A stretch of 64,000 bases of DNA from Kordia sp. TARA_039_SRF (GCA_006383075.2 SMNH02000005.1:1-64000), one strand, 5' to 3'. Shown: positions 34,083 to 42,942, counted from the first letter of the stretch. Program-made: numbers and translations. Notes: generated by a model not told the origin, from the letters alone.

Positions 34083-35783
34083 TTAGTTTTTGGTTTTTCT
34101 ATAAAATGTGCTGGTAAATGTAGTATTATTTCCAACATTATCAGTAACGATTAATTTTAAATTATGTTTTGCTTCCGTGAAATTTACATCGCTAAAATCA
34201 TAGGTAAGCATGCTTTTTTTCGGGTCGTACTCAAATAAAATCCACTTTCCATTGATAGTTCCACGAAAACTGCGTACACCTGAAAGATCGTCAGTTATTC
34301 TTACTTTTAGCTGTTTTTTGTTGGAAATCCATTTGTCTTTGGCAAAATTGACAGGTTTTACCGTTGGCGGAACGGAATCTTTGGCTAAAAAATATGTTCC
34401 CAAACTTTTGGTACTTGTCGTGAATTTTGTGCCTTTCTTTTCAGTAGAACTGTAGGAAGGTTTGTTTTTTCTGTCCAAACTTGCAATGAATAGCTTTTTG
34501 CGCTCTTCGGCGGAATACTTCGAAACATCAAACGAAATGGTGACGTTTTTATGTGCAGGCACGTTTTCGTTGTGAATGTTGTAGCGTCCGTTTTTTTCTT
34601 TGGATAAATCGAAATAAAAATCTTCGTAAAATGTGTTTTTCGGAATATACACACTTACATCACCTTCTTTTAGTGAATGTTCCGCAGTACGCGTGATAAA
34701 GTGATTGGTGACGATTTCCTTTTTTTGTTGCGTAACATTTTGCTTTTTCCCCACGACTGGAATCGTGATGGTGGTCATGTTGTTTTTAAAATCCTTTACT
34801 TTTAAAACAACCGTATATTCTTTTCCTTCTTCAATGCGAATTCGTCCGTTATTAACCACACTTTTGTAAATGCTTAATTTGTTTGACGGCAACAAAAAGC
34901 AGCGTTGTACGCGCTGTCGCAGTGTTTTAAATCGCGCATAATCTATCAATGCGTTGATGTATCTTGATTCGCTAAACGCAAATTTGTTGAACGTGTAGCT
35001 GAAATTTTTTACGCCATCTACATAGCTTTCAACTTGATAAACGCCGTTTTTATTAAATGCCAAATCTTGTCGGTCGTACGAATTTATTCCGAAGCCAATT
35101 TCGCCAGAAGCGTACACTTTTGAAGCGATATAACTATGATTTTTCTTTCCTCTTCGCAATTGTAATTGCACCATATTGTCGGAAGCATTCACTTGTGCAT
35201 TTTTTGATAGCGCATACGCAAACACGCCATTTACCGTAGGATGATGCGAATCTTTAACATCAATCCCAAACAACATCGGATTCATTGGTTTTGAGTTCGC
35301 ATCACGAATTTCAAAGTGCAAATGCGGTCCGCCAGAAGAGCCACTATTTCCAGAATACGCAATCACTTCTCCCTTTTTTACTTTCAATTCTGACGGTTTT
35401 GGATATAATTGAATTGCATAACTTTCTTTGATATATTGTTGTTTTTTTAAATATGCTTCCAGCTTTGGCGAAAGTTTCTTTAAATGTGCATATACTGATG
35501 TGTGACCACTGGAATGCGTAATGTAGAGCGCTTTTCCAAATCCCCAATGTTGAATTTTAATTCGCGAAACATATCCATCACCAATGGCAAATACTTCAAA
35601 ACCTTCCTTTTGTTTCGTTTTAATATCAATTCCTGAATGAAAATGATTGCTTCTCAATTCGCCAAAAGTTCCTGATAAAATGATAGGAATATCTAGCGGC
35701 GACCTAAAATTAGGCGTTGTAATTTTTTGTTGAGAAAAAGCAAAAGAAAAGAAAAGTAAAAAAATATAAAACAATCTGTACAT
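34083..35783 (-). CDS. M23 family metallopeptidase
   Basis: A 566-residue secreted protein with a signal peptide ending in FAFSQ (about residue 18). The LytM domain spans about residues 28-165, with zinc ligands H49 and D53 in HFHSGIDI, H100 in SVYAHL and H154/H156 in GGPHLHFEIRD, so catalysis on peptidoglycan cross-links is plausible. The remaining 400 residues are beta-rich, Ig-like domains. It is the first gene of an operon with the TonB-dependent receptor. Confidence 0.9.
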   Translation of the reverse strand: MYRLFYIFLLFFSFAFSQQKITTPNFRSPLDIPIILSGTFGELRSNHFHSGIDIKTKQKEGFEVFAIGDGYVSRIKIQHWGFGKALYITHSSGHTSVYAHLKKLSPKLEAYLKKQQYIKESYAIQLYPKPSELKVKKGEVIAYSGNSGSSGGPHLHFEIRDANSKPMNPMLFGIDVKDSHHPTVNGVFAYALSKNAQVNASDNMVQLQLRRGKKNHSYIASKVYASGEIGFGINSYDRQDLAFNKNGVYQVESYVDGVKNFSYTFNKFAFSESRYINALIDYARFKTLRQRVQRCFLLPSNKLSIYKSVVNNGRIRIEEGKEYTVVLKVKDFKNNMTTITIPVVGKKQNVTQQKKEIVTNHFITRTAEHSLKEGDVSVYIPKNTFYEDFYFDLSKEKNGRYNIHNENVPAHKNVTISFDVSKYSAEERKKLFIASLDRKNKPSYSSTEKKGTKFTTSTKSLGTYFLAKDSVPPTVKPVNFAKDKWISNKKQLKVRITDDLSGVRSFRGTINGKWILFEYDPKKSMLTYDFSDVNFTEAKHNLKLIVTDNVGNNTTFTSTFYRKTKN

Positions 35784-35908
35784 AAATCAAAAATGCGTTT
35801 GAGTAGCTAAAATAGCTAATACTTAGTTAATTTGGAATCTTTAAATTCAAAAACTACACCAAAAAAAGTGAGAATCTTAAAGCATTGCTTTAAATAATGT
35901 TAAAAACC

Positions 35909-35940
35909 CTTGCGAACTAATTTTATGAATGCTAAATTTG
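35909..35940 (+). promoter_or_regulatory. Promoter of the zapB-like/zapA operon
   Basis: CTTG (35909-35912) and TAAATTTG (35933-35940) are spaced by 20 nt, close to the Bacteroidota consensus, 27 bases before the ATG at 35968. Confidence 0.55.
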
Positions 35941-35967
35941 TAACCATACGCATTGAATAAAAATGTA

Positions 35968-36258
35968 ATGAATAGTACTTTGAAAATCGTTGATTCTCTT
36001 GAAAATAGAGTGAGCAAGATGCTTCACAGACTAGAAGTTTTGGAGCAAAAAAATCAACAACTACGTCAAGAATTAGCCAATTCAAAGGAAGCATCGCAGC
36101 GTTTACAACAAGAAATCTCACAATGGGAGGAAAAGTACAATTCGCTGAAAATTGCAAATTCAATGCTTGGCAGTGATACTAACAAAAAAGAAGCTAAGCT
36201 TAAAATAAATACATTAATTCGGCAAATTGACCATTGTATTGCACAATTGGCTGAATGA
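35968..36258 (+). CDS. Coiled-coil protein upstream of zapA (ZapB-like)
   Basis: Starting at the ATG at 35968 gives 96 residues (a TTG at 35953 is less likely). Residues about 5-70 form a continuous coiled coil (VDSLENRVSKMLHRLEVLEQ, then QLRQELANSKEASQRLQQEI). A small coiled-coil gene directly before zapA is usual in Bacteroidota and may act like ZapB as a partner of ZapA at the Z ring. It ends 20 nt before zapA. Confidence 0.72.
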   Translation: MNSTLKIVDSLENRVSKMLHRLEVLEQKNQQLRQELANSKEASQRLQQEISQWEEKYNSLKIANSMLGSDTNKKEAKLKINTLIRQIDHCIAQLAE

Positions 36259-36278
36259 AAACGTGAGTTCTTTACACT

Positions 36279-36569
36279 ATGGACAACAAGCTCAAAATAA
36301 AGCTTTCTATTGCGGATAGAGTGTATCCGTTAACCATTTCAGCAAGTCAAGAAGAAGGTTTGCGAAAAGCGGCTAAAAAGATAGAAGCCATGATAAAACA
36401 GTTTGAGCAAAGCTATGCGGTAAGAGATAAGCAAGACGTACTTGCTATGTGTGCCTTGCAGTTTGCAGCACAAGTAGAGCAAAAAGTCATAGATAAGGAT
36501 TCCAACCAAAAAGCATTAGAAGAAAAGCTAACTGCGCTCGATGATTTATTGAAAGCGCATCTTAGCTAA
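36279..36569 (+). CDS. zapA: Cell division protein ZapA
   Basis: A 96-residue protein with the ZapA N-terminal fold (KLKIKLSIADRVYPLTISAS, EEGLRKAAKKIEAMIKQFEQ) and a C-terminal coiled coil (ALEEKLTALDDLLKAHL). ZapA binds and bundles FtsZ at midcell. It follows the ZapB-like gene and precedes a 6S-like RNA and rny, an order conserved in the phylum. Confidence 0.88.
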   Translation: MDNKLKIKLSIADRVYPLTISASQEEGLRKAAKKIEAMIKQFEQSYAVRDKQDVLAMCALQFAAQVEQKVIDKDSNQKALEEKLTALDDLLKAHLS

Positions 36570-36596
36570 TACGTTCTGTAAAATATAAATAGGTTA

Positions 36597-36776
36597 CTGC
36601 CTACATTGGTTTTTATTTTTGATAAACTCAACGTTAATTTAATTAAAAAGAGTGAGTCATGGTTGTAAAAGCAAGCTGCTAGTACTTTGTACTTGGGCAG
36701 ATCCTTGATCAATCTGTTAGCTCTAAACTTGTTTTTTGGAGTTTATACAAAACTCTAATCAATGTAGGCTTTTTTG
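36597..36776 (+). ncRNA. ssrS: 6S RNA (6S-Flavo-like)
   Basis: The 340-base gap between zapA and rny contains a long hairpin. GCCTACATTG (36599-36608) pairs perfectly with CAATGTAGGC (36760-36769), which runs into six T residues. Further in, ATAAACTC (36622-36629) pairs with GAGTTTAT (about 36740-36747), and CTGC-TAGTAC pairs with GTACTT-G-GGCAG at the tip around 36680-36706. Closing stem, large internal bubbles, ~175-nt size, T-run end and location after zapA all match 6S RNA, which binds the housekeeping RNA polymerase. Assignment to the flavobacterial family is by structure and context. Confidence 0.65.
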
Positions 36777-36779
36777 TAT

Positions 36780-36908
36780 AACCTAACAAGCTAACTTGCT
36801 GTTTGAATGTTGTAAAAAAGACTTCAAACGAAAGTTGAACAATCTCCATTGAAAAATGGAAAACTAAGGTGTTTACCTTAAACATTATTACATAATTAAG
36901 ACCGATAG
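36780..36908 (+). promoter_or_regulatory. rny leader with small hairpins
   Basis: After the 6S-like RNA about 130 bases precede the rny ATG. They contain TCCATTGAAAAATGGA and AAGGTGTTTACCTT hairpins close to the start codon. No consensus promoter was found; the role is unknown. Confidence 0.35.
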
Positions 36909-38483
36909 ATGATGGATAGCACAACAATCATAATTGCAGTCGCCGTGGGCGCGATTGGTTTAATCATAGGTTTCGTTATTGCGAAAAGTTTGGAGAAAAA
37001 ACAAGCTTCCAAAATGATTGAAGAAGCCAAAAAAGAAGCTTCTGCTGTACTCAAAGAAGCAAAATCAGATGCGGAGAATATCAAAAAAGATAAAATTCTT
37101 CAAGCCAAAGAAAAATTCTTAGAGTTAAAAGCAGAACACGAAAAATTTATCTTAGCGAAAGATAAAAAAATGGCAGAAGCCGAAAAACGTACGCGCGATA
37201 AAGAATCGCAGATTTCCAGCGAATTGTCAAAGAACAAAAAGCTCAACCAGGAGTTGGAAACTAAATTGAAAGATTACGATTATCGCCTCGATTTTATTGA
37301 CAAGAAAAAGTCCGAAATAGACCGCTTGCACAAAAGTCAAGTAGAACAACTAGAAGTGATTTCTGGTTTGTCTGCTGATGAAGCCAAAGAGCAATTGGTA
37401 GAATCGTTGAAAGAAGAAGCTAAAAGTGACGCAATGAGTTACATTCAAGGGAAACTTGAAGAAGCTAAACTCACTGCACAACAAGAAGCGAAAAAAGTGA
37501 TTATCAATACCATTCAACGTATTGGAACAGAAGAAGCTGTAGAAAACTGTGTTTCTGTATTTAATATTGAATCTGACGACGTAAAAGGTCGTATTATTGG
37601 TAGAGAAGGACGAAATATTAGAGCGCTTGAAGCCGCAACTGGAGTAGAAATTATTGTAGATGACACGCCAGAAGCGATTATTTTATCATGTTTTGATTCC
37701 GTTCGTAGAGAAATTGCACGTTTGTCGTTACACCGATTGGTGACGGACGGACGAATTCACCCAGCGCGTATTGAAGAAGTGGTAAAGAAAACCCGCAAGC
37801 AAATTGATGAAGAAATCATCGAAGTAGGAAAGCGTACGGTGATTGATTTAGGAATTCACGGATTGCATCCAGAATTGATTAAAACAGTTGGACGAATGAA
37901 ATATCGTTCTTCATACGGACAAAACTTGCTGCAACACTCGCGTGAAGTCGCAAAACTTTGTGGTGTTATGGCTGCTGAGTTAGGATTGAATCCAAAACTA
38001 GCCAAAAGAGCAGGATTGTTACATGATATAGGAAAAGTGCCAGATACTGAAACTGAAGTGCCACACGCTATTTTAGGAATGCAATGGGCAGAAAAATACG
38101 GTGAAAAAGGAGAAGTTTGCAATGCTATTGGAGCGCATCACGATGAAATTGAAATGACTTCAATGTTGTCACCAATTGTTCAAGTATGTGATGCCATTTC
38201 TGGAGCGCGTCCTGGAGCGCGTCGTCAAGTGTTAGACAGTTATATTCAACGATTGAAAGACTTGGAAGATATTGCTTTCGGATTTACAGGTGTGAAGAAA
38301 GCCTATGCAATTCAAGCAGGTAGAGAATTGCGTGTCATTGTAGAAAGTGAAAAAGTAGACGATGCTAAAGCAGCAGAATTGTCGTTTAACATTTCACAAA
38401 AAATTCAAACAGATATGACCTATCCTGGTCAAGTAAAAATTACCGTAATTCGAGAAACGCGAGCGGTCAATATTGCGAAATAA
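36909..38483 (+). CDS. rny: Ribonuclease Y
   Basis: A 524-residue membrane-anchored endoribonuclease that starts mRNA decay. It has an N-terminal membrane helix (about residues 5-26), a long coiled coil (about 30-200, Lys/Glu-rich), a KH domain with [19 protein letters not shown] and an HD domain with LLHDIGKV (H372-D373) plus IGAHHDEIE. Length equals the family norm. It follows the 6S-like RNA and ends with its own terminator. Confidence 0.96.
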   Translation: MMDSTTIIIAVAVGAIGLIIGFVIAKSLEKKQASKMIEEAKKEASAVLKEAKSDAENIKKDKILQAKEKFLELKAEHEKFILAKDKKMAEAEKRTRDKESQISSELSKNKKLNQELETKLKDYDYRLDFIDKKKSEIDRLHKSQVEQLEVISGLSADEAKEQLVESLKEEAKSDAMSYIQGKLEEAKLTAQQEAKKVIINTIQRIGTEEAVENCVSVFNIESDDVKGRIIGREGRNIRALEAATGVEIIVDDTPEAIILSCFDSVRREIARLSLHRLVTDGRIHPARIEEVVKKTRKQIDEEIIEVGKRTVIDLGIHGLHPELIKTVGRMKYRSSYGQNLLQHSREVAKLCGVMAAELGLNPKLAKRAGLLHDIGKVPDTETEVPHAILGMQWAEKYGEKGEVCNAIGAHHDEIEMTSMLSPIVQVCDAISGARPGARRQVLDSYIQRLKDLEDIAFGFTGVKKAYAIQAGRELRVIVESEKVDDAKAAELSFNISQKIQTDMTYPGQVKITVIRETRAVNIAK

Positions 38484-38511
38484 CGCTCAAAACACATATA
38501 AATTACTTACT

Positions 38512-38553
38512 AAACGTGAATATCAAAGTTTTTAAACTACGGTATTCACGTTT
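38512..38553 (+). terminator. rny terminator
   Basis: AAACGTGAATA (38512-38522) pairs with TATTCACGTTT (38543-38553) around a 20-nt loop, followed by a T-rich stretch, about 30 bases after the rny stop. Confidence 0.7.
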
Positions 38554-38629
38554 ATAGTTTATGGCAAACCTATGACGAAATGGTTTTTATAATGATTATC
38601 TTTAAGTGTAACCTAAATAAAACAAGATT

Positions 38630-38800
38630 ATGTTAAAGAAAATCTTAAACCTAACTGGCGTTGACGCACTTAGCAAAGTTGCTCAAGTGCAAGCCAATGG
38701 AGGAAAAGATGCCTCCGAGACATCTTCTTTTATGTGTTATTGTAATAACATTTTTGTAGGCAAAAAGAATTCTGTAAAAGAATGCTGGAAAACATGTTAG
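38630..38800 (+). CDS. Double-glycine leader peptide (bacteriocin/RiPP-like precursor)
   Basis: A 56-residue gene missed by length cut-offs. The leader MLKKILNLTGVDALSKVAQ ends in QANGG (residues 21-25), the double-glycine export/cleavage motif, in the style of flavobacterial bacteriocin-type leaders (MLKxILNLxGV...INGG). The putative core of 31 residues carries four Cys (MCYCNN, KECWKTC). TATCTTTA at 38597 could be a -7 box and a strong terminator follows, so it is its own transcription unit between rny and xerD. No peptidase-transporter or modification enzyme is in the window. Confidence 0.78.
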   Translation: MLKKILNLTGVDALSKVAQVQANGGKDASETSSFMCYCNNIFVGKKNSVKECWKTC

Positions 38801-38826
38801 TAAAATAATGCTCTGAAGAAGAAGAG

Positions 38827-38863
38827 AAGCAGCAGTCTTTGCGAAAAGGTTGCTGCTTTTTTT
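38827..38863 (+). terminator. Terminator of the leader-peptide gene
   Basis: AAGCAGCA (38827-38834) pairs with TGCTGCTT (38851-38858) and is followed by T residues. It ends at the xerD stop codon. Confidence 0.85.
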
Positions 38864-39758
38864 ATGTACGCGGATGATAGCGCTGCATAATTTCTGCTAA
38901 ATGCTTTCTATCTACATGCATGTAAATTTCAGTAGTTGTAATGCTTTCATGACCTAGCATGAGCTGAATGGCACGCAAATCAGCGCCGTTTTCTAGCAAA
39001 TGTGTCGCAAACGAATGTCGAAATGTATGTGGAGATACGTTCTTTTTAAGTCCCGATTTTTCTACCAAACGTTTGATAATGGTAAAAATCATGACGCGTG
39101 TGAGTTGTTTTCCGCGTCGGTTCAAAAAAACAGTATCGCTAAACTCAGGTACTTCTTTGACAAACGGGCGCGATTCTTTAATATAAATGTTGATATACTT
39201 TTGTGTAATTGGCCCGATAGGCACAAAACGTTGTTTATCGCCTTTTCCAGTCACTCTGATAAAGCCTTCATCAAAAAACAAATCAGATAGTTTTAAATTG
39301 ACCAACTCGCTGACGCGCAAACCACATCCGTATAAGGTTTCTATAATGGCTTTATTTCGATGTCCTTCGGCAGTACTCAAATCAATAGCTGCAATTAGTT
39401 TTTCAATATCTTGAAGCGCGAGTGTGTCAGGAAGTTTTCTCCCAATTTTAGGAGCCTCAATCATTTCCATCGGATTGTCTTTTCGGTAATCTTCAAACAC
39501 TAAATAATTAAAAAAACTTTTTAGTCCAGAAATAATTCGCGTTTGCGAGCGTGCATTCAATACTTTTGCAATTTCATAAATAAACTGTTGTACGGTTGCT
39601 TCATCAATCGATAATGGAGAGTGATTGCTGTTGTTTTCTTCAATAAATCGAATCAGTTTTTCAATATCATGCGTGTAGTTTACGATAGTATTGTCTGACA
39701 AACCTCGTTCAATTTTTAAAAAATGCTTAAAATCCTTTAAAGTATGTGTCCATTTCAT
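38862..39758 (-). CDS. xerD: Tyrosine recombinase XerD
   Basis: A 298-residue site-specific recombinase that resolves chromosome dimers at dif. The N-terminal SAM-like core-binding domain covers about residues 1-90 and the catalytic domain the rest, with the Arg of GCGLRVSEL, the Lys in VTGKGDKQR, H-x-x-R in SPHTFRHSFATHLL, the late His in LGHESITTTEIY and the nucleophile Y279. Length and motifs match chromosomal XerC/XerD and not phage integrases. The promoter lies toward 39760-39850. Confidence 0.93.
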   Translation of the reverse strand: MKWTHTLKDFKHFLKIERGLSDNTIVNYTHDIEKLIRFIEENNSNHSPLSIDEATVQQFIYEIAKVLNARSQTRIISGLKSFFNYLVFEDYRKDNPMEMIEAPKIGRKLPDTLALQDIEKLIAAIDLSTAEGHRNKAIIETLYGCGLRVSELVNLKLSDLFFDEGFIRVTGKGDKQRFVPIGPITQKYINIYIKESRPFVKEVPEFSDTVFLNRRGKQLTRVMIFTIIKRLVEKSGLKKNVSPHTFRHSFATHLLENGADLRAIQLMLGHESITTTEIYMHVDRKHLAEIMQRYHPRT

Positions 39759-39924
39759 AAAAAATTGACGATTTTGATAATTTAGACTATAAACAAAAAT
39801 ATCTGAAAATCAGTGAATTGTTATATTTTGTTATATTATTGTGTTAATAATTCGTTAACAAATGTAGGTTAATCTACAAAAAAAGCGGATTTTTGTCACA
39901 GAATTAATTAAAAAACTATTTAAG

Positions 39925-40455
39925 ATGAAAAAAACTATTTTAGCAATTGTTGCTGTTTTTGCAATGGCATTTACTGCAAATGCACAAGACGATGACAAAG
40001 CAACAGGACAAACTTCTGAAGGAAAATGGTTAATTGAAGCCAACACAGGAAATGCTGTATTGGGTACAACTGGAATTTATTTTACTTCTTTTGACGGAGA
40101 GTCAGTTTTCAACATTGGTCTTGACGGTGGTTACTTTGTAATTGATGACTTAGCTATAAAAGCTGGTTTAGGTTACGGAACTGATTCTGCATCAGACACA
40201 AGTATCTTTTCGTACCGTTTAGGAGCTAAGTATTATGTGAAAAGCATGATTCCTGTGACTTTAGATTTAACTGGATCTTCAATTGAAGATGCTAACGAAA
40301 ACCCATTATGGTTAGGAGTAGGTGCTGGTTATGCTTGGTTTGTTGGTAAAAATGTTTCTATTGAGCCAGGACTTCGTTATAACATCTCTTTAAACGAAGA
40401 TTTTACAGATGAAGGTGTTTTACAGTTAAATATTGGATTCGCTTTACATTTCTAA
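39925..40455 (+). CDS. Outer-membrane beta-barrel protein (OmpX-like)
   Basis: A 176-residue protein with a signal peptide ending in FTANAQ (residue 21). The mature part consists of alternating amphipathic strands with Gly/aromatic spacing and ends in LQLNIGFALHF, a C-terminal Phe typical of barrels. It would form a small 8-stranded barrel. It is transcribed alone with a terminator, then followed by a second barrel gene. Confidence 0.82.
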   Translation: MKKTILAIVAVFAMAFTANAQDDDKATGQTSEGKWLIEANTGNAVLGTTGIYFTSFDGESVFNIGLDGGYFVIDDLAIKAGLGYGTDSASDTSIFSYRLGAKYYVKSMIPVTLDLTGSSIEDANENPLWLGVGAGYAWFVGKNVSIEPGLRYNISLNEDFTDEGVLQLNIGFALHF

Positions 40456-40479
40456 GAAAAATAATTATAAGTATAGAAA

Positions 40480-40511
40480 AGAGGAAGTTTTTTAACTTCC
40501 TCTTTTTTTTG
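40480..40511 (+). terminator. Terminator after the first barrel gene
   Basis: AGAGGAAG (40480-40487) and CTTCCTCT (40496-40503) enclose TTTTTTAA and are followed by eight T residues. Confidence 0.9.
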
Positions 40512-40630
40512 AAATAGTGTTTCGTCCTGAAATAAGTTGACACAATTTTGACTTTCCAATACGTTATAAAAAAAATAAATATTAGTAAGTAAAAATTATG
40601 TATTTTCGCCGCTTATAAAATAAATAATAA

Positions 40631-41260
40631 ATGAAAAAACTATTACTAAGTATTGCCTTTGTTTGTTTTTGTTTCATGCAATTAGAGGCGCAAGAAAAAG
40701 GAACCTTTGAATTTGGAGTTGGAGGTGGATTAAATTTTGTTTCAGTATCTGATGTTCAATCGAACAGTACTGCTACAAGAACTGCATTCAATTTTGGAGT
40801 TACTGGAGAATATTATTTTTCAGATCGTTGGGGAATCAAATCACGTTTAATTTACGATTCTAAAGGTTGGGCAGATGGATTTGTTGACTCTTTAGACGAA
40901 TTTGGAGACATTCAACGAGTAATTACAGATTTTAAACTAAATTATCTAACGATTCCTGTGACAGCAAACTGGCATTTTGGAAGTACTAGAAAATGGTATT
41001 TGAACTTCGGAGGATATGCAGGTTTTCTTTTAAATGCTGAAGTTACAGAAACAGGTGAAGACGTTAAAGAAGTTTTCAAATCTACAGATTTCGGTCTTAC
41101 TTTTGGAATTGGCTACAAATTTGAAGTAGCTGACAATGTAAAATTATACATTGAGTATGACGCGCAGTCTGGTTTAGCAGATATCTTTGATAACAATTTT
41201 GGAGATGCTGTATTGAACGGAAGAAGCAGTTTTAATGTTGGAGCATTATTTAGACTATAA
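40631..41260 (+). CDS. Outer-membrane beta-barrel protein (PorT-like)
   Basis: A 209-residue protein with a signal peptide ending in QLEAQ (about residue 20) and a run of strands with the pattern GVGGGLNFVSVSD, FNFGVTGEYYFSDRWGIKSR, YLTIPVTANWHFG and FNVGALFRL. This is the outer membrane beta-barrel family (OMP_b-brl_2) common in Bacteroidota. The function is unknown. It ends with a terminator before aroQ. Confidence 0.82.
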   Translation: MKKLLLSIAFVCFCFMQLEAQEKGTFEFGVGGGLNFVSVSDVQSNSTATRTAFNFGVTGEYYFSDRWGIKSRLIYDSKGWADGFVDSLDEFGDIQRVITDFKLNYLTIPVTANWHFGSTRKWYLNFGGYAGFLLNAEVTETGEDVKEVFKSTDFGLTFGIGYKFEVADNVKLYIEYDAQSGLADIFDNNFGDAVLNGRSSFNVGALFRL

Positions 41261-41285
41261 TTTCCATGCAAAATTTTATAAAAAG

Positions 41286-41317
41286 CTGAATGTATTCTTA
41301 ATACATTCAGTTTTTTT
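41286..41317 (+). terminator. Terminator after the second barrel gene
   Basis: CTGAATGTATT (41286-41296), loop CTT, AATACATTCAG (41300-41310), then seven T residues; a perfect intrinsic terminator. Confidence 0.92.
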
Positions 41318-41355
41318 ATACTTTGAAAACACCTATTTTTACCAAAACAATTTCC

Positions 41356-41772
41356 ATGAATATCATCATCATCAATGGTCCAAACTTAAATTTGCTAGGA
41401 AAACGCGAACCCGAAATCTACGGAAGTGCTACGTTTGAAGATTATTTTGCGGCACTTCAAAAGCAATTTTCCAAGGTGAATTTACACTATTACCAATCCA
41501 ACATAGAAGGCGAATTGATTAGCAAACTACAGGAAGTTGGTTTTGATTATGATGGAATTATTTTAAATGCGGGTGCGTATACGCATACTTCTATCGGAAT
41601 TGGAGATGCTATCAAAGCCATAACGACGCCAGTGGTAGAAGTGCATATTTCCAATACGTTTGATAGAGAAGCATTTCGCCATCAATCGTATATTTCTGCG
41701 CATGCTAAAGGTGTTATTTTAGGATTTGGCATACAAAGTTACCAATTGGCAATTCAAAGTTTCTTATCGTAA
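41356..41772 (+). CDS. aroQ: Type II 3-dehydroquinate dehydratase
   Basis: I use the ATG at 41356 (138 residues), where MNIIIINGPNLNLLGKREP is the standard start. It dehydrates 3-dehydroquinate in the shikimate pathway. The catalytic Tyr (Y22 in EIYGS), YQSNIEGELI, ILNAGAYTHTSI, VEVHISN and the closing FRHQSYIS motifs are intact. It lies 6 nt before the Dph6-like gene, so they share an operon. Confidence 0.95.
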   Translation: MNIIIINGPNLNLLGKREPEIYGSATFEDYFAALQKQFSKVNLHYYQSNIEGELISKLQEVGFDYDGIILNAGAYTHTSIGIGDAIKAITTPVVEVHISNTFDREAFRHQSYISAHAKGVILGFGIQSYQLAIQSFLS

Positions 41773-41778
41773 ATTATC

Positions 41779-42501
41779 ATGCAAAAAGCTTATTTTAATT
41801 GGAGTACAGGAAAAGATTCTGTGCTCGCTTTATATCATGTTTTACAACAGAATGATTATAAGGTCACACAACTCGTCACGACTGTCAATAAAGACTACGA
41901 ACGTGTGTCTATGCACGGTTTGCGAGAAACCTTATTAGATGCGCAAGTAGCGCGATTGCAATTGCCAGTACAAAAAATATACTTTCCTGCCAAAGTTTCC
42001 ATGTCTGCGTATGATGTAACTATGAAAAAAGCCACACAACAGCTTGTTAACAATGGTTTTTCTGTTGGAATTTTTGGTGATATTTTTTTAGAAGATTTAC
42101 GCAAGTACCGTGAAGAAAAACTACAAGAAGTAGGCATAAAAGGTGTTTTTCCGTTGTGGAAGAAAGATACAAAAGCGTTATTGAAAGAATTTATTTCGTT
42201 AGGATTTAAAGCAATTACGGTTTGTGTCAACGCAAAACTATTAGACGAATCTTTTGTGGGAAGAATACTGGATGAAAATTTTATTAACGATTTGCCCGAA
42301 AATGTAGATCCTTGCGGAGAAAATGGAGAATTCCACACGTTTGTGTTTGATGGACCAATTTTTTCCTCATCAATTGAATTTACGATTGGCGAAAAAGTGT
42401 TAAAAACCTATACACCTTCTCAAAACGAGCAAGATACTTGTGCCACAGACGATTCTACTTGGGATACTGCCTTTTGGTACATTGATTTACTACCGAAATA
42501 G
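41779..42501 (+). CDS. Dph6-like ATP-pyrophosphatase (diphthine--ammonia ligase family)
   Basis: A 240-residue protein with an N-terminal PP-loop FNWSTGKDSVLALYHVL (residues 4-20), FGDIFLEDLRKYREEK and the C-terminal CGENGEFHTFVFDGP motif, all typical of the Dph6/adenine nucleotide alpha-hydrolase family. In eukaryotes and archaea it makes diphthamide on EF-2; bacteria lack diphthamide, so its bacterial substrate is unknown. Co-transcribed with aroQ. Confidence 0.88.
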   Translation: MQKAYFNWSTGKDSVLALYHVLQQNDYKVTQLVTTVNKDYERVSMHGLRETLLDAQVARLQLPVQKIYFPAKVSMSAYDVTMKKATQQLVNNGFSVGIFGDIFLEDLRKYREEKLQEVGIKGVFPLWKKDTKALLKEFISLGFKAITVCVNAKLLDESFVGRILDENFINDLPENVDPCGENGEFHTFVFDGPIFSSSIEFTIGEKVLKTYTPSQNEQDTCATDDSTWDTAFWYIDLLPK

Positions 42502-42590
42502 TCTAAAACTCTTAAAAATTAACGTTTTGCTGTGAAAACTTTAATCTAAGTTTGGCAATTGATTAAGAACAAATTAAGACACACGCATGC

Positions 42591-42712
42591 TATATTTGAA
42601 TGTGAAACAAACGGAATGTTTCACAGCAATTTTTCATAGCTGAAGGTGGGATATCAGTTATTAGGTTGGTTGAGGAGAAAAGTCATTCAAGTGAGATTGA
42701 ATGACTTTTTTT
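42591..42712 (+). ncRNA. Candidate small RNA with terminator
   Basis: TATATTTG (42591-42598) matches the -7 consensus, though no clear -33 box precedes it. Downstream, TGTGAAAC/GTTTCACA (42601-42625) forms a hairpin and the segment ends in a strong terminator at 42679-42712. No reading frame longer than a few codons lies between. It could equally be the 3' untranslated region of the Dph6-like gene. Confidence 0.35.
42679..42712. terminator. Bidirectional terminator between the Dph6-like gene and lanthipeptide-like genes
   Basis: AAAGTCATTCAA (42679-42690) and TTGAATGACTTT (42697-42708) are perfect arms with a GTGAGA loop and a T tract on the plus strand; on the minus strand it follows the stop of the precursor-peptide gene at 42727. 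Confidence 0.88.
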
Positions 42713-42726
42713 AGTTACTTTTCCTA

Positions 42727-42942
42727 TTATTGTTGTTCTTGTTGGCAAGGAATGTTTTCACTTACACACATATGTATGCTTAAACAAGACTGACACGTTT
42801 TGTTGTCTTGTGTATAGGTAATACAGGACATAACCTCACTACATCTTGCCAAACTTGCGTCTCCGCCAGTGATTTTTTGAGGAGTTAAATCCGAAATAGA
42901 TTTCTTGTTAAGGTTTAATGATTTTAAACTTCTTTTTTTCAT
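42727..42942 (-). CDS. Class I lanthipeptide-like precursor peptide
   Basis: A 71-residue peptide. The leader MKKRSLKSLNLNKKSISDL ends in KITGG (residues 23-27), matching the Bacteroidota class I lanthipeptide leader (KKxLNLNKxxIxxLxxxxITGG). The putative core of 44 residues has seven Cys and many Ser/Thr (ARCSEVMSCITYTQ, TCQSCLSIHMC), suitable for lanthionine rings or disulfides. It is the third of three minus-strand precursor-like genes. LanB, LanC and export genes are absent from the window, so modification would need enzymes encoded elsewhere. Confidence 0.82.
   Translation of the reverse strand: MKKRSLKSLNLNKKSISDLTPQKITGGDASLARCSEVMSCITYTQDNKTCQSCLSIHMCVSENIPCQQEQQ

Noticed and set aside
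41895-42338. A 147-residue minus-strand frame
   Set aside because: It is antisense to the well-supported Dph6-like gene and shows no domain.
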